64,000 bases of DNA from Endothia cerciana (lineage: Eukaryota; Ascomycota; Sordariomycetes; Diaporthales; Cryphonectriaceae), in contig JALRMH010000023.1 of assembly GCA_026119935.1 (NCBI GenBank), positions 434,001 to 498,000 of the forward strand, given 5' to 3'. The notes under the pieces are model-generated. The model was not told the DNA's origin. It saw nothing but the letters and a program-made list of their open reading frames with translations, and searched no databases. Shown one piece after another: positions 54,401-64,000 of the stretch. The translations under genes and the position numbers were made by a program. Position 1 is the stretch's first letter, and every line of letters begins with the position of its first letter.

Positions 54401-57400
54401 GCTGGGTGATGCTCCTTCGTGCCGTTGATGCTACTGGCCTGAACTCTTCCATTCGACGAATCCCACACAATCCCAGTACCACCGGCAGATAACTGGTGAT
54501 GTCTACCCGCAGTGACATTCGGAAATCACCGCTGAGCAGGCGGGTCCGATCGAGTGTTACTTTTGAGATTTGATCAGCCTTTGGGTACATGCACAGTGTC
54601 CGATAAATAGCTCATGGAGCACTGGCATAATGGGCCAGTCACTTCCGCGGAGATCTGCATAGGCAGGCTGCCACTGCACCACAGTATTGGATCACGGGGG
54701 AACAGGTGCTGGTCGGATGGGATTATTAGGTTGATTTAAGCGACGACACGCGCACCCACGAGGAAGCTCGCTGGCCCGTGCACAAGGCACCAACATATCA
54801 TACAAAGTCCGCAAAAATCTCTTGTTCCATCCTATCACGGGCTGATCTGCATTACGGGGCGATAAGGGCTGTATGGGGAATGTGCAGTGACAAACCGGAG
54901 TGCGCAACGGGCAAGGTGCAGGGCTGAAGATGCCGCCAGATCATTTGCCCAGCCGCAGGCCTGGATGACAAATACTTCTCCTCTCTTCTATCTCACACGA
55001 GAGAGCGGTAGGAAGACGCCCGGGATGAAGGGAGATAGAATGACTCTTGTCCAGGCTTTTTAGCGGAGTCAGTGATTTGCGCCGCCACTCTGAGACGATA
55101 AACTTAATCTGCAAGTATAGCCCCATCAGTCCTGACCGCAGTATACCATGTGATGCTGCAACATGGACCCATTTGATATAGGGGGGATTTCCGCCGCAGC
55201 CGGTGAGGGAATGCTTCTGCGCCAAGAAACGCTACAGACTAGATGTGATGCCCGGATTCCAGATCTTTTCTAACAGAGCGCGATCGACGAGGCAGGGGAA
55301 GTGCACACGGCATTTGCGAACAACGGGCCCCGCATATGCAAGTTCAGGGGATACTGCTTGTGGCGTCGGTGTTATATGAGGAGCTCGCCCAGTCTGCCCC
55401 GGCCGCTCAGGTCGATGAGCTATGCTAAACAAACGATCAGGGCACTGGCAAGTCAGCAATGATGCACAGGTGAGTATTATCCCTACAGTTCATGCACTCG
55501 TATATCCATTTGAGATGCAAGAAAGATCATGATTATTATAATAAGGTCATCCGATACCTTGAGGCCAAGCACTGGACAGAAGCTCGGCGATATACCGTTG
55601 CATAGTTGCTATATTGTGCTCATTTAGGCTAGGTAGCCTTTTGAAAAGAGAAAGACGCATCATGAAGAACTATGCACTAACTCTCTTATACTGAAGTACA
55701 CAACGGTAAGATTCACAATAAGATCTAGACTCAGCGTCAGCGCCATCGTATGGGCATGATACATGAATATGTGGAGATCCATAGCCATGGTGCACTGTGA
55801 CCTGTTCTACAGCCCACGAGCTTGACTCTCACAATTTCATTTTTTTTCCTTAAGGACCTCAATCAATCCGAGATACTACAAAACAGCACCATACTTGTCA
55901 GTCACACCTGGACTCGCCGATGAAGTATCTAATTGCCAGCCGTCTTGGTTTATTCGCGGGTCACGGCATTGTAAGTATTGTCTGTGGTCAGGCCCAAGAC
56001 TGATTATTGCGTGAGGATAGGAAAAGAGTCCAGATGCAGGTAATTCGTATGTAGGCCGGCTTGCTGAAAAAGTAGTAGTGAGTCCTCTGTGGACTCCTGA
56101 ATGTGTTTTATGTAACTTCGAGCTTCTTTTCGGATCTGGGAGAGTCAAGTACGTTGGGCTCTTTCTTTGGATGCCAACTAGATGCCCGGATAAAGCCTGG
56201 TGCGATAAGCTTGAGGGAATGATCGTTTTCTTCTAACGATCATGGCCTAAGACGCATCTTCGGAGTAGGCTCTGCCGACCCACCCAAACGTCGTCGAGAG
56301 GTTACGAAGAAAAACATGGGGCCTATGAAGCGCATCACAAGGGTCAACATCTCCGTTCTATAGATCATGCCAGCATATTGACTCATGCGCTGAGTCTATC
56401 TGCACATAGTAATGGAGAGAATAGTCCAAGACGCACAGTTGTGTACCACCCTGTTTGAAATTTCAGGATCAAAATTGCTGTAAAGCCCACCGTTGTGGTC
56501 ACAGACTCGGTGGTAGTTTGATATTTTGAGCCTCTGGTCTATACCATGCCCCAGAACGGGATAACTTTCAACTTTCTAGGCGGCACTGGAAGCTCAGGCA
56601 ATTGATCGTACCCTATCCTATATCCCGTAATACTTCTTTCTTAGGCACGGCGCCATCATCTCGAAGGGATAGAATTCAGATCTTACCGCGCTTAGCTTCT
56701 TGAGCGAGCACAAAAATGATGCGACGTTGATTTGAAAATCACATATGAATCGACACATGAACTTTCACTCGTTATAGTCATCCTAGCGCATGGAATCAAC
56801 ATACACCCATGGGGACTGGGCTACATCAGCGACGATATTTAGTAGGAGATCGCAATAGCTTCACATAGTACTTCCTGCGGTCGAAGAGGAAGAGTACCAT
56901 GAGTAGGATGCGATACCGACAGTTAGGGGCGCCGGGATAGTGTCTTAACACAAAGGAGCTGTTGCTGCAATGGGGACAGGATGACGGAGGATCTTAGAGA
57001 CGCAGGATTGGAGTGCTAGGCTGTGTGATTAGTAGAGCTGAAACCCCTTTGCAGGTACAGTACAAAGATATCTAGGTATCATGAGTAGTACTGGTGGATC
57101 TTGCGTCTATTCTCAGCGACACGGTTGAAGACAATGAAACAGCCGGATGTTGGTCCCGGAGGAAACGGAGCGGAACCCGGAGGTGCAGTCGCTTGGCACG
57201 GAGCACGGGCGCCGGTAGTGGATTTTGCCTGACAGGTGCCCCCAGGTGCCAGCTGCCCAGCACCAGCTGATAGCTCTCCTCCAAATGCCCCTCCATCAAT
57301 CTATCCATCCATCCCTCCATCTACTGGGGTAGCTTTTACTTTTGTTTGTCTCAACCGCATCACGATCCCCTGGAGGAACCTTTGGCCCTCGTCCACGTCA

Positions 57401-57402
57401 CC
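51412..57402. other. Gene desert, 6.0 kb
   Basis: Longest stretch without a recognisable gene. It begins with the promoter of the large regulator and ends with that of CGI121. Open frames are short, scattered over all six frames, and none resembles a protein. Stops are frequent and tracts at 53-57 kb are AT-richer than the flanks. I saw no terminal repeats or transposase motifs, but an old, heavily mutated element could be hidden here. A small CCAT repeat lies at about 57302-57318. Confidence 0.45.
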
Positions 57403-58060
57403 ATGAGCCTCCTCGAGACCATTCCTCTCGAGCACGTGCCAGCCTCGTACAGCGTTCACGTTGCCTTCTTCAGGAACGTGTCAAACGCGGGGTTTCTTCA
57501 GTCACAGCTCCTCGCCCGGAACGCCGACTTCGAGTACGCCTTTATCGACGCCACCACCATCGTCTCCCGCCTCCATGTCCTGGCCGCGACTTATAAAGCT
57601 CTTTCTGTCCTCCTCAATGGGAAGCTGCGGTCCCCCAACGTCCATGCTGAGACGGTCATTGCGCTGAGTGCCAGCAACAACGTAAGTCTTGGGACACCAC
57701 ATGTCTCAGAATGGATTCCTCTGACGGCTCCCTCTCTCTCAGATCTCAGAAGCCTACCGTCGCTACGGCATCTCTCCCGAAGTCAAAGACATCATCATTG
57801 TCAAGGTCCTCTTTCCAACTGATGAGGGACCCCTGCCGCCCTCCGCCCAAGATGTCTGGAGGCACCTTTCCGAGAGTGTGCAAGGAACAGCAGTCCCCTT
57901 CTCCGACGAGGAAATAACCAAGACGATAGATTGGTCCAAGGTCAATGAATACTATAAGCTAAATGGCGCACCTTCCCTGAACGCAATAATGGACGAGAAG
58001 GACAAGCTGAAAGAGTCGGAAATGCTCATCGTCAGCGCCATGGCCTTGCGCGGAGTCTGA
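57403..58060 (+). CDS. CGI121: KEOPS/EKC complex subunit Cgi121
   Basis: Two exons, 57403-57681 and 57743-58060, with a 61-base intron (GTAAGT...CTCAG), encode 198 residues, the size of Cgi121/TPRKB. Family blocks seen are SYSVHVAFFRNVSNAGFLQS, EYAFIDATTIVSRLHVLAAT, NVHAETVIALSASNNISEAY, RRYGISPEVKDIIIVKVLFP and the C-terminal SEMLIVSAMALRGV. Cgi121 binds the Bud32 kinase and the substrate tRNA in the KEOPS complex, which makes the t6A37 modification of ANN-reading tRNAs. It also influences telomeres in yeast. It acts in cytosol and nucleus. The intron sits in the NNISEAYRRYG stretch. Confidence 0.9.
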
Positions 58061-59480
58061 ACATCAGGAATCTTGGCGTCCGCTGACGACTCGAATGCCC
58101 ACGAGGGTACTACCAAAACGGAACACTCGATGCTCTTGTGCAGCTCCAAGTCAGGTCCGCCGAGAATCAGCGCCTCGTCACCTCCCTTGGACACATCGAT
58201 CAGCGACGCGCGTCCCAGGGGAGCAAGTGGTCTCATTAAGGAGAACACACTACACGGTGGGGTATTCCCTCCTTAGCCTCGGGACTCTGAAAATCTGCGA
58301 CCGCGATGCGGTGCGTATAGACGCTTTCATCATCGGTTGGACCTCTTGAAAGGGACATTGATGGAGGCTACGGACTACCTGGTGGAGTTATCAGAGAGAA
58401 TACTTCTGTACCTCTCGATCACACGAGAGCTGTTTCCCCTCAAAGCACACGCCAGCTTGCTCAGTCGGCTATCAGGCAGAACCACGAAATGGCAACGAGA
58501 TCATATCAGGAGTCCTTTCTCGGTCATTGCTATGACTTTTGCGGGGAACAAAAACCCTCTAGGGCCAGCGCCGATGCTCTACGGTGATCCTCAAGATCCA
58601 AGCATTGCGCAATGGGTATCATTTTGAGACCATCGACATCACGACAGAAGAATGTCGCGGCTCCTTGGCCTACTCTAACAAGGCTCATGCGGACAATACC
58701 AGAGCAAGGTCGACATGAAGATTGAGGTTTGATGGACTCGGGGGAGGTGAGGAGGGTGCTTGACACGAGAAGGCAGGGCACCTGGCAGCTGACGGTCGAG
58801 CGCACACAGCATTGGCTGCTGCGCAGTTCCCCCAGTTTAGTAGCGGGCATGTCTGCAAGAGCGTTGTTCCTAACGGAACTGGCTGGCGCATGGACTGGCT
58901 CGGCAAGCAGGAGAGTAGTCTAGCTGGCACAGCTGGCACCATACTTGCTGCCTGACCCGGGATAATACTCTTCCACGTGGGAGTATATAAAGAACAAGCA
59001 GGATGGGTTTCAATGTCTGGCCTCTGTAGGGAAGGACAGCAATACAAGCCCATGGGCAGAGATCTGTGTCACTCGCACCACGGTCATCTACCAAAATCTG
59101 GACCGACGCTGCAGAGGCGGCTTTGCCCCCACTTCTCCAGATGTACTCTCGTTCTCATTCCGGCGGATCACTCCACCTTGAAAGTTCATCTCATTGAGTT
59201 TCGCTCCTCTTACATGATCCATCAAGTGCTGATTCCCTAAAATTCATTGCCCTCGTTGGCTCTAGCACACATTGTCAACGCCAATTAGACAAGTACAACG
59301 AGCATTATCGGGTGCGAGTCATAATTCGTCCATTGATCACCTAACCCGATCTGACTCTCGTCCCTCACAAATCACGGAACCTAGGTATCAAGCTGTCTCC
59401 CAAGTCCAAAAAAAGGAGAACGCTGAACACCGGAGCGCGGGCGCCGCCCCCGCCCCCCCCCCCAAATAGTAATCATTCCA
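58061..59480. other. Convergent spacer
   Basis: Between the 3' ends of CGI121 (+) and the proline dehydrogenase gene (-). It ends with C11 at 59453-59463, immediately beyond the PUT1 stop. No protein-like frame was recognised. Confidence 0.5.
59453..59463. repeat. Poly-C run (C11) next to the PUT1 stop
   Basis: Eleven C (G11 in the PUT1 transcript) beginning about 18 bases after the stop codon, probably in the 3'UTR. Confidence 0.85.
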
Positions 59481-61186
59481 TTACGCCATCCCCAAAGCTG
59501 CCTTCAACCTCCTCCAAACCTCCGCCCTCATCGCATCCCGCCCACTCCTCGTCCTTCCCACCGCATCGCGGTTCTCCTGCGCCCTGCGGAGGAGATACTT
59601 CATGCACTCGCCCGTGGATCCCCAGACTAGGTACTTGTACGCCCTCGGCTTGAACACCTCCTCCACAAGCTCATCGTTGGCTGCGCCGCTGCCCTCGTCC
59701 TTAGAGGCGAGGATCTCACAGCTCACCTCGTCCGCCATCCCCTGCAGCTGTGCAAACGCGATCTCCGTTTCCGTCGGCCCCTCCTCCAGCACAGCGCGGG
59801 CCTTGCGGACCGTCTCAGCGTTGTGCGAGGCGAGGACCATGTTGACTGCTGGGAAGGCCTCGCCGCCATCTTGGACAAATTGCGCCAGAGGGCCGGCCCA
59901 CTTGCGCCTGAGCAGAGCCTCCGCGATGCCGTTGTAGCACGCGTCCGTATCAGCCTTGGTATCGTGGATCAGGTGTCGCGGGTCCGAGCCTAGGTATGCG
60001 CCGCGTACCAGCTTCACGCCCGAAGTGAAGCCCTCCGCCCGCGCGGTGTGAAGGTGAGAAGCAAGGACCGAGGGCGTGGCTTTCAGGTAGGCCTGGTAGG
60101 TGCCGTAGATCACTGCCTTGGCCGGGCCGGAGGATGTCGGCGAGGGCTTGTTGTACTTCCGCATGTACTGTAGCGTCCAGTCGTCGATCCCATGCTGAAC
60201 AGCCTGCTGCTCTGCGTCGAAGAGGAGACGCACCCCGCGCGACGCGGCGAGCACGCATATCTCGTCGATGGCATCTGCGAGGGCCTTTGGTGGGGGAAGG
60301 CGCTCGGAGAGGGTCCACAGGGCCTGCCGGCCGGCGCCGGTGAATCTGTTGAGGAAAATGTCAGCTACTCGTCACAGGTCGTCGCCGGGTTCTAAAGAGC
60401 ATACTTAAGTGCAACGTAATCTCCCTCGTCCGCGAGCCTGACCGTTTCCAGCGTGCCCTCGGCCCAAGGTATGACCTCGTTCTTCATACACTCCTCCAGC
60501 TCCTTCCCCTCCGCCATACAGCCCGACAGCTCCTTTGTCTGAGCATCCGTGAGTACCACCTCCCTCGCATACCCCAGGATGACGCCCGAGAAACCTAGTC
60601 CCTTCAGCCGCGTGATGGTGCTGCGTACCTCGGCAGCGTTCTCTCCCGCGCAGAACTGTGCGTAAAAGGTGGACTTCATGAGATACCTTAGGATGGGGTT
60701 GTGGTCCGGGTTCAGAAGGGCGTTGTTGGTGTGCGCTAACAGGTTCATGGTTGCCAAGGATGGTGATAAGAGGATGGGTGAGGAGGAGATGGTCGTCACG
60801 GCTAGGGAGCGAAGGACCGTCTGGAGGGGAAGGATGGAAAGCGGCGGCTTGGCGGCCATTCCGTGGGATAGTGGTGGTGATACCGGCCCAGCCGTAGGTT
60901 GGAGGGGAACAATGGTGTTGTCAGAATGGTTGAGGGTGGCCCCAGCCTGGCGTGTTGTAGAAGAATGCAGGGAGCGAGATATCGACGTCGGGGCAGGTGG
61001 TGCTTGTGGAGAGGCAGTAGAGGCCATGCAATTGAACTGAGGTTGACGAAGAGGCCGATACTTCAGACACGAGGCTGGCATTCTGCTGACGGGTGCAAAT
61101 GCGCTCCCCCGAAGGGAGACGGAAGACACAAAGCCAATCGTCCTCCCTCGAGGCGCGGCGGTCAAGAGCGGCCGCATTGAACCCAT
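59481..61186 (-). CDS. PUT1: Proline dehydrogenase, mitochondrial
   Basis: Two exons, 61186-60405 and 60345-59481, with a 59-base intron (GTATGC...GCTGAC...CAACAG), encode 548 residues. The N-terminal ~110 residues are rich in Arg, Ser and Ala with few acids, a mitochondrial targeting region. The TIM-barrel core has PRODH blocks: LKGLGFSGVILGYAREVVL, VRLLFDAEQQAVQHGID, GVKLVRGAYLGSDPRHLIHD, VNMVLASHNAETV, AFAQLQGMADEVS and the substrate/FAD end YLVWGSTGECMKYLLRRAQE. The enzyme oxidises proline to pyrroline-5-carboxylate with FAD at the inner membrane, the first step of proline use. An alternative ATG lies at 61177. No proline-utilisation partner gene is adjacent. Confidence 0.92.
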
Positions 61187-62483
61187 TGTGTATCAGAGGT
61201 GAGGTGTAAGTGACGATAAGCAAACAATGAACAAGCAGTGATGCTGATACAGATTACACAAGCTTTACGAACCGGCACGATCTAAGGTGAAAGGTAATTT
61301 ACAAAATGGGAATGGATATTGAATTCGAGACGAGGATGGATGTTTTCGTCCAACCTTATGAAGTCCGAGGCCAGCTAACTTACTTGTACCTGGTTGAGAT
61401 CTAGCCAGGGAAAGAGGAGATCCCCAGGGCCAGACTGATAGAGCCGTCTCTTTATCTCCGGTAATCGCAACGACGGGACGACGCCGACGGTCACTGTCTC
61501 GATGATGACAAGCGGGCGGCACACTGGTCTAATGTCTCATGGCGGGACATCGGCCGACGTCGACCGTCGTGGCCATCCCTGCCATTGCAGGATCTCCGAC
61601 TAGCTATCTCCTCACGGCGGTCAGAAGCCCGCAGGATGCTCAGTCACGGTCGCTGTCGATGCTGCAGCAAGGCCAATCCCTCCTGCGTCCTTATCGCGGG
61701 CGCACGTGTCTTCATGGGAATGCCGTGGCTAGCCGTCGGTCGACCAGCCCCTGAGGCAAAACAATAGGGTCACTGACAAATGAGACGGTTTTCACTTTGT
61801 CATTGTTTGCTCAGGAGCCCACGCCAAACTCAAATTGCCAGTTGCAGCCGGATGTCAGCTTCGTGACACTGTACGGAGCGGCGAGGGAACGACCTCAATG
61901 AGCCAGCCGTGGTTGACGCGAGATAGCGTATCATCACATCTGCAGTGTGAAATGTGGGATAAAACCTTCAGAGGTTGGGGGGATCCGAATCGAGCGAGGA
62001 GACTCTGCAGCATGGCCGGGCTAGGTCGTTTGACCCGAGCAACTTGGCTTAGCATGGCCGTGCGTGGCTGTGGCATGCATTTCGGCTCTTTGTGGATCCC
62101 TCTGGGAACTGCAGCCGACGTGCGGGGATGGGTCGACTGCGGTAGGATCGCTAGTCTGGCGGCCTGTCGACCTTTCGCGATGGGTCGTGTATACCAACGG
62201 CCCAAACTTTCTTCGGGTTTCCACGCCCTCAAGAAGGTCCGCAAATCGGCCCAACCTAGTGCAGGAGGGAGCCGGTGGGGTGACGGCCCAAGAAGGCTTA
62301 AGGATGCTAGGATGCGGACAAAACTGGGACGCTGCCCAGTCCTGAGAAGCCAGCGCTCGTATCAAACATTGTCCAGAATGCCGGCAGAACACACAGGTGT
62401 TGACTGCCAGCGCCCAGACGTTGATATGCCTTGGCTTGGTGGGAGTGGTACCGTATTGGGCGCGGAAAGCGAGCGTCAAGACC
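61187..62483. other. Promoter of PUT1 and spacer
   Basis: It lies between the PUT1 start and the 3' end of the Tim17-like gene. An 822-base plus-strand frame (61835-62656) crosses it but has no protein character. Confidence 0.5.
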
Positions 62484-63215
62484 TCAAGGGGCTGCCGTCT
62501 CCTTTCCGCCAGCTCCCGACCCGAAGCGCCCCCGAAGCCAGTCAACGTAGCCAATGTGTCGACCTCGAACCACGCCCATGGCATCCTGCAGGCCACCGTA
62601 GACGAGGCCAACGACGAGGGCGGTCTTTGTCGTCCGAGCGGTCATGGCGAGGCTAAACCTATCTGCGCACCGCACACAATCAATGGTCAGCAGAGGGCCC
62701 GAACACAGCACTTCCCGTGGCGTGGGGGGGGGGGGGTACAGGGACATACTCCAGGCGCTGAAGCCCCCGGCGACGGTCAGGGAGGCCAAGACAGTGTTGA
62801 CAAAGTCATTGGACTCGCGGTAGTTGTCATAGAGGTTCTCTATGGAGAACATGGCGGTGGTCCAGAAGGAGACCCTGAAGCCCATCCGGACGGCCTCTCT
62901 CACACTAGCTCTGGCCATGTTGTAGTTCTTGCTCTTGTGGTACATGAACCACCCGGTGGGCGTGGTGGGCAGCTTGTGGGCGTGCTCCGCGCGAAACTGC
63001 AGGCCGGCCATCTTGCTCCCCTGTGAGATCCCCAGCGCGGCGCCGACGCCGAAAGAGGTGACGGCGGCGAGTATGATCCTGGTTGGGGCCATCAGGTGCA
63101 GGCGGGAGTTCTCGAGGGCGAGCCTCATCTGTTCCTCGCGTGATATCGGCGGCGGTCTCGGCCGGCTGAGAAGAGCCTGCCACTCCTCTTCTGTCTTTGG
63201 AGGCCGACTGAACAT
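62484..63215 (-). CDS. Tim17/22/23-like multi-pass membrane protein
   Basis: Two exons, 63215-62750 and 62662-62484, with an 87-base intron holding a G13 run (C13 in the transcript), encode 214 residues. The splice gives GGFSAWNRFSLAMTARTTKT. I take the ATG at 63215 (MFSRPPKTEEEWQALLSRP). An in-frame ATG at 63428 would add 71 low-complexity residues. Gly-rich helices are seen at about 41-62 (RIILAAVTSFGVGAALGISQ), 98-118 and in ASLTVAGGF and TALVVGLVYGGLQD. Their spacing, and the NYRESNDFVNTVLASLTVAG block, resemble Tim17/22/23-family proteins related to TIMMDC1. A mitochondrial inner membrane role, perhaps in import or complex I assembly, is inferred. Confidence 0.65.
   Translation of the reverse strand: MFSRPPKTEEEWQALLSRPRPPPISREEQMRLALENSRLHLMAPTRIILAAVTSFGVGAALGISQGSKMAGLQFRAEHAHKLPTTPTGWFMYHKSKNYNMARASVREAVRMGFRVSFWTTAMFSIENLYDNYRESNDFVNTVLASLTVAGGFSAWSMSLYPPPPTPREVLCSGPLLTIDCVRCADRFSLAMTARTTKTALVVGLVYGGLQDAMGVVRGRHIGYVDWLRGRFGSGAGGKETAAP
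62724..62736. repeat. Poly-G run (G13) in the intron of the Tim17-like gene
   Basis: It starts 13 bases inside the donor end of an 87-base intron (as C13 in the transcript). Confidence 0.85.
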
Positions 63216-63300
63216 CTTGTCAGGTGGGGGGCGGGGGAGCCCGGAGGGGATCGAGGCTCGACAGCTCGGAGGCGGTGCAGGATTTGGTGGGAGTGAGGGT

Positions 63301-63511
63301 GTGCCGTGCCGTGCCGTGCCGTTCCGTAGTGCTCGATACCGCGCGATGCGATGCAGTGGTGGAGAAAATGAAGAAGAAGAAGGAGAAGAAGAACTGTGAG
63401 ATGCGCCTCTGAAGCCTGCTGCAGACATGGCATTTTCGCGCCTGGGCGTCCTTGCGCATACCTGCCATAACTGGTAAGTAGCTAGCTACTATGGTACATG
63501 GTACATGGTAC
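63301..63511. repeat. Short tandem repeats: GTGCC x4, (GAA)n, ATGGTAC x3
   Basis: Three unrelated microsatellite-like arrays within 210 bases of the divergent promoter region: 63301-63320, 63370-63393 and 63491-63511. Confidence 0.7.
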
Positions 63512-63652
63512 ATGGCCGACCTGCGCCAACCCTGACGTAACCCTGGATGGCTGCCTTTCAGCTCCCGGCAGGAGCTCCCCTCGCCGACCCCTCGACCTCT
63601 CAGCTCCAATGACCAGCCGTCCACATCTGTAAAGTTCCTCAACTTGATCCAT

Positions 63653-63666
63653 CCCCCCCCCCCCCC
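63653..63666. repeat. Poly-C run (C14)
   Basis: Fourteen C, about 90 bases upstream of the proposed start codon of the last gene. Confidence 0.85.
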
Positions 63667-63756
63667 AACCGATACACCTCTTGCGACGCGCAAGGTGTAG
63701 CAAGGCCCACGGCGTCAGTCACTCTGGTACGCCATACAGGTCTTCGGGCTGTCAGG

Positions 63757-64000
63757 ATGGTAAGCAGTGGCAGTGCCAATACCCCGCGACGTGCTTGCAA
63801 ACCACTTTTACGCGTCTTCACATTCCATTCGAACCATGGATATAATGCTGACGCCCCTTCAAGCCGCCCAAGCAGGTCTCGTACCAGGACCCACCCGACA
63901 TGCCAATCTGCGTTTGCATGAGATATGGCATACACACCTTCTCCCTCCTCGTCGAGCCCCTCTCCTCCTTCTCCGACATAACCTCCGAGCTGCTCTTCGC
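63757..64000 (+). CDS. Unknown fungal protein, 5' part; first coding exon is only ATG
   Basis: The plus strand from 63864 to the window edge reads PPKQVSYQDPPDMPICVCMR, then YGIHTFSLLVEPLSSFSDIT and SELLFA, clearly protein-like. Directly upstream in that frame is a TGA inside GCTGAC, followed by CCCCTTCAAG, which together look like a branch point and acceptor. The only fitting start I find is the ATG at 63757-63759, followed at once by GTAAGC, a good donor. The model is exon 1 = ATG, intron 63760-63863 (104 bases), exon 2 from 63864, giving MPPKQVSYQDPP. I recall similar N termini in ascomycete proteins of unknown function with a ubiquitin-like (YGxxTVxLFVDP) start, but cannot name the family. 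The rest is outside the window. Confidence 0.5.

Larger units (their letters stand above)
63216..63756. other. Divergent promoter region with short repeats
   Basis: It separates the Tim17-like gene and the last gene. It holds GTGCC x4 at 63301-63320, a GAA-rich tract at 63370-63393, three tandem ATGGTAC copies at 63491-63511, and C14 at 63653-63666. No protein-like frame is seen apart from the N-terminal extension possible for the Tim17-like gene. Confidence 0.5.

Noticed and set aside
61835..62656. 822-base plus-strand open frame
   Set aside because: Composition is Arg/Ser/Gly-rich and random, there is no motif, and it overlaps the 3' exon of the Tim17-like gene on the other strand.

Overview
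The window reads as nuclear DNA of a filamentous ascomycete (Pezizomycotina; Sordariomycetes is my guess). The genes are separated by long spacers. Many have one to seven introns, mostly 50-110 bases, with GTRNGT-type donors, CTAAY/CTGAY-like branch points and YAG acceptors. The gene content is typical of moulds: two Zn(II)2Cys6 regulators, a sedolisin, a GH74 xyloglucanase, a cytochrome P450 and GPI-anchored or small secreted proteins. I see no operons, no tRNA or rRNA genes and no intact transposon. I find 24 gene models, the first and last cut by the window edges, and two decayed gene relics. Where introns occur, exon joins were worked out by hand from reading frame and splice signals.

Layout. 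0-10 kb: 5' part of a YtcJ-like amidohydrolase (-), a small cysteine-containing secreted protein (+), a membrane-anchored arylsulfatase with 8 exons (+), a frameshifted relic of a fungal family of unknown function (+), a membrane-tethered SDR (+), and a secreted repeat protein whose repeats are separated by KKR/RR sites (-), which is the most novel item. 10-21 kb: a decayed ULP1-like protease relic (-), a Ted1 metallophosphoesterase (-) with a tandem TGACGTG array upstream, a divergent pair of 6PGDH-like (-) and 3-dehydroshikimate dehydratase-like (+) genes, and a sedolisin (-). 21-34 kb: a hypothetical protein (-), a P450 (+) converging on a VOC/glyoxalase-fold protein (-), then an extended UDP-glucose 4-epimerase (+) converging on a GH74 xyloglucanase (-). 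34-51 kb: a hypothetical, possibly nuclear protein (-), a NUDT15-like Nudix hydrolase (+), a GPI-anchored PAN-like protein (-), a Upc2-like Zn2Cys6 regulator (-), a GNAT acetyltransferase (-) and a large Zn2Cys6 regulator (-). 51.4-57.4 kb is a gene desert. 57-64 kb holds housekeeping genes: KEOPS subunit Cgi121 (+), proline dehydrogenase (-), a Tim17/22/23-like membrane protein (-) and the start of another gene (+) whose first coding exon appears to be only its ATG.

How the genes work together. Most are functionally independent neighbours. Plausible functional pairs are: the 6PGDH-like and dehydroshikimate dehydratase-like genes, which share about 680 bases of promoter; the P450 and VOC protein (oxidation of a small, perhaps aromatic, molecule); and GH74 with UDP-glucose 4-epimerase (xyloglucan breakdown and galactose metabolism). 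Exceptional C/G homopolymer runs of 11-14 bases recur through spacers and introns.
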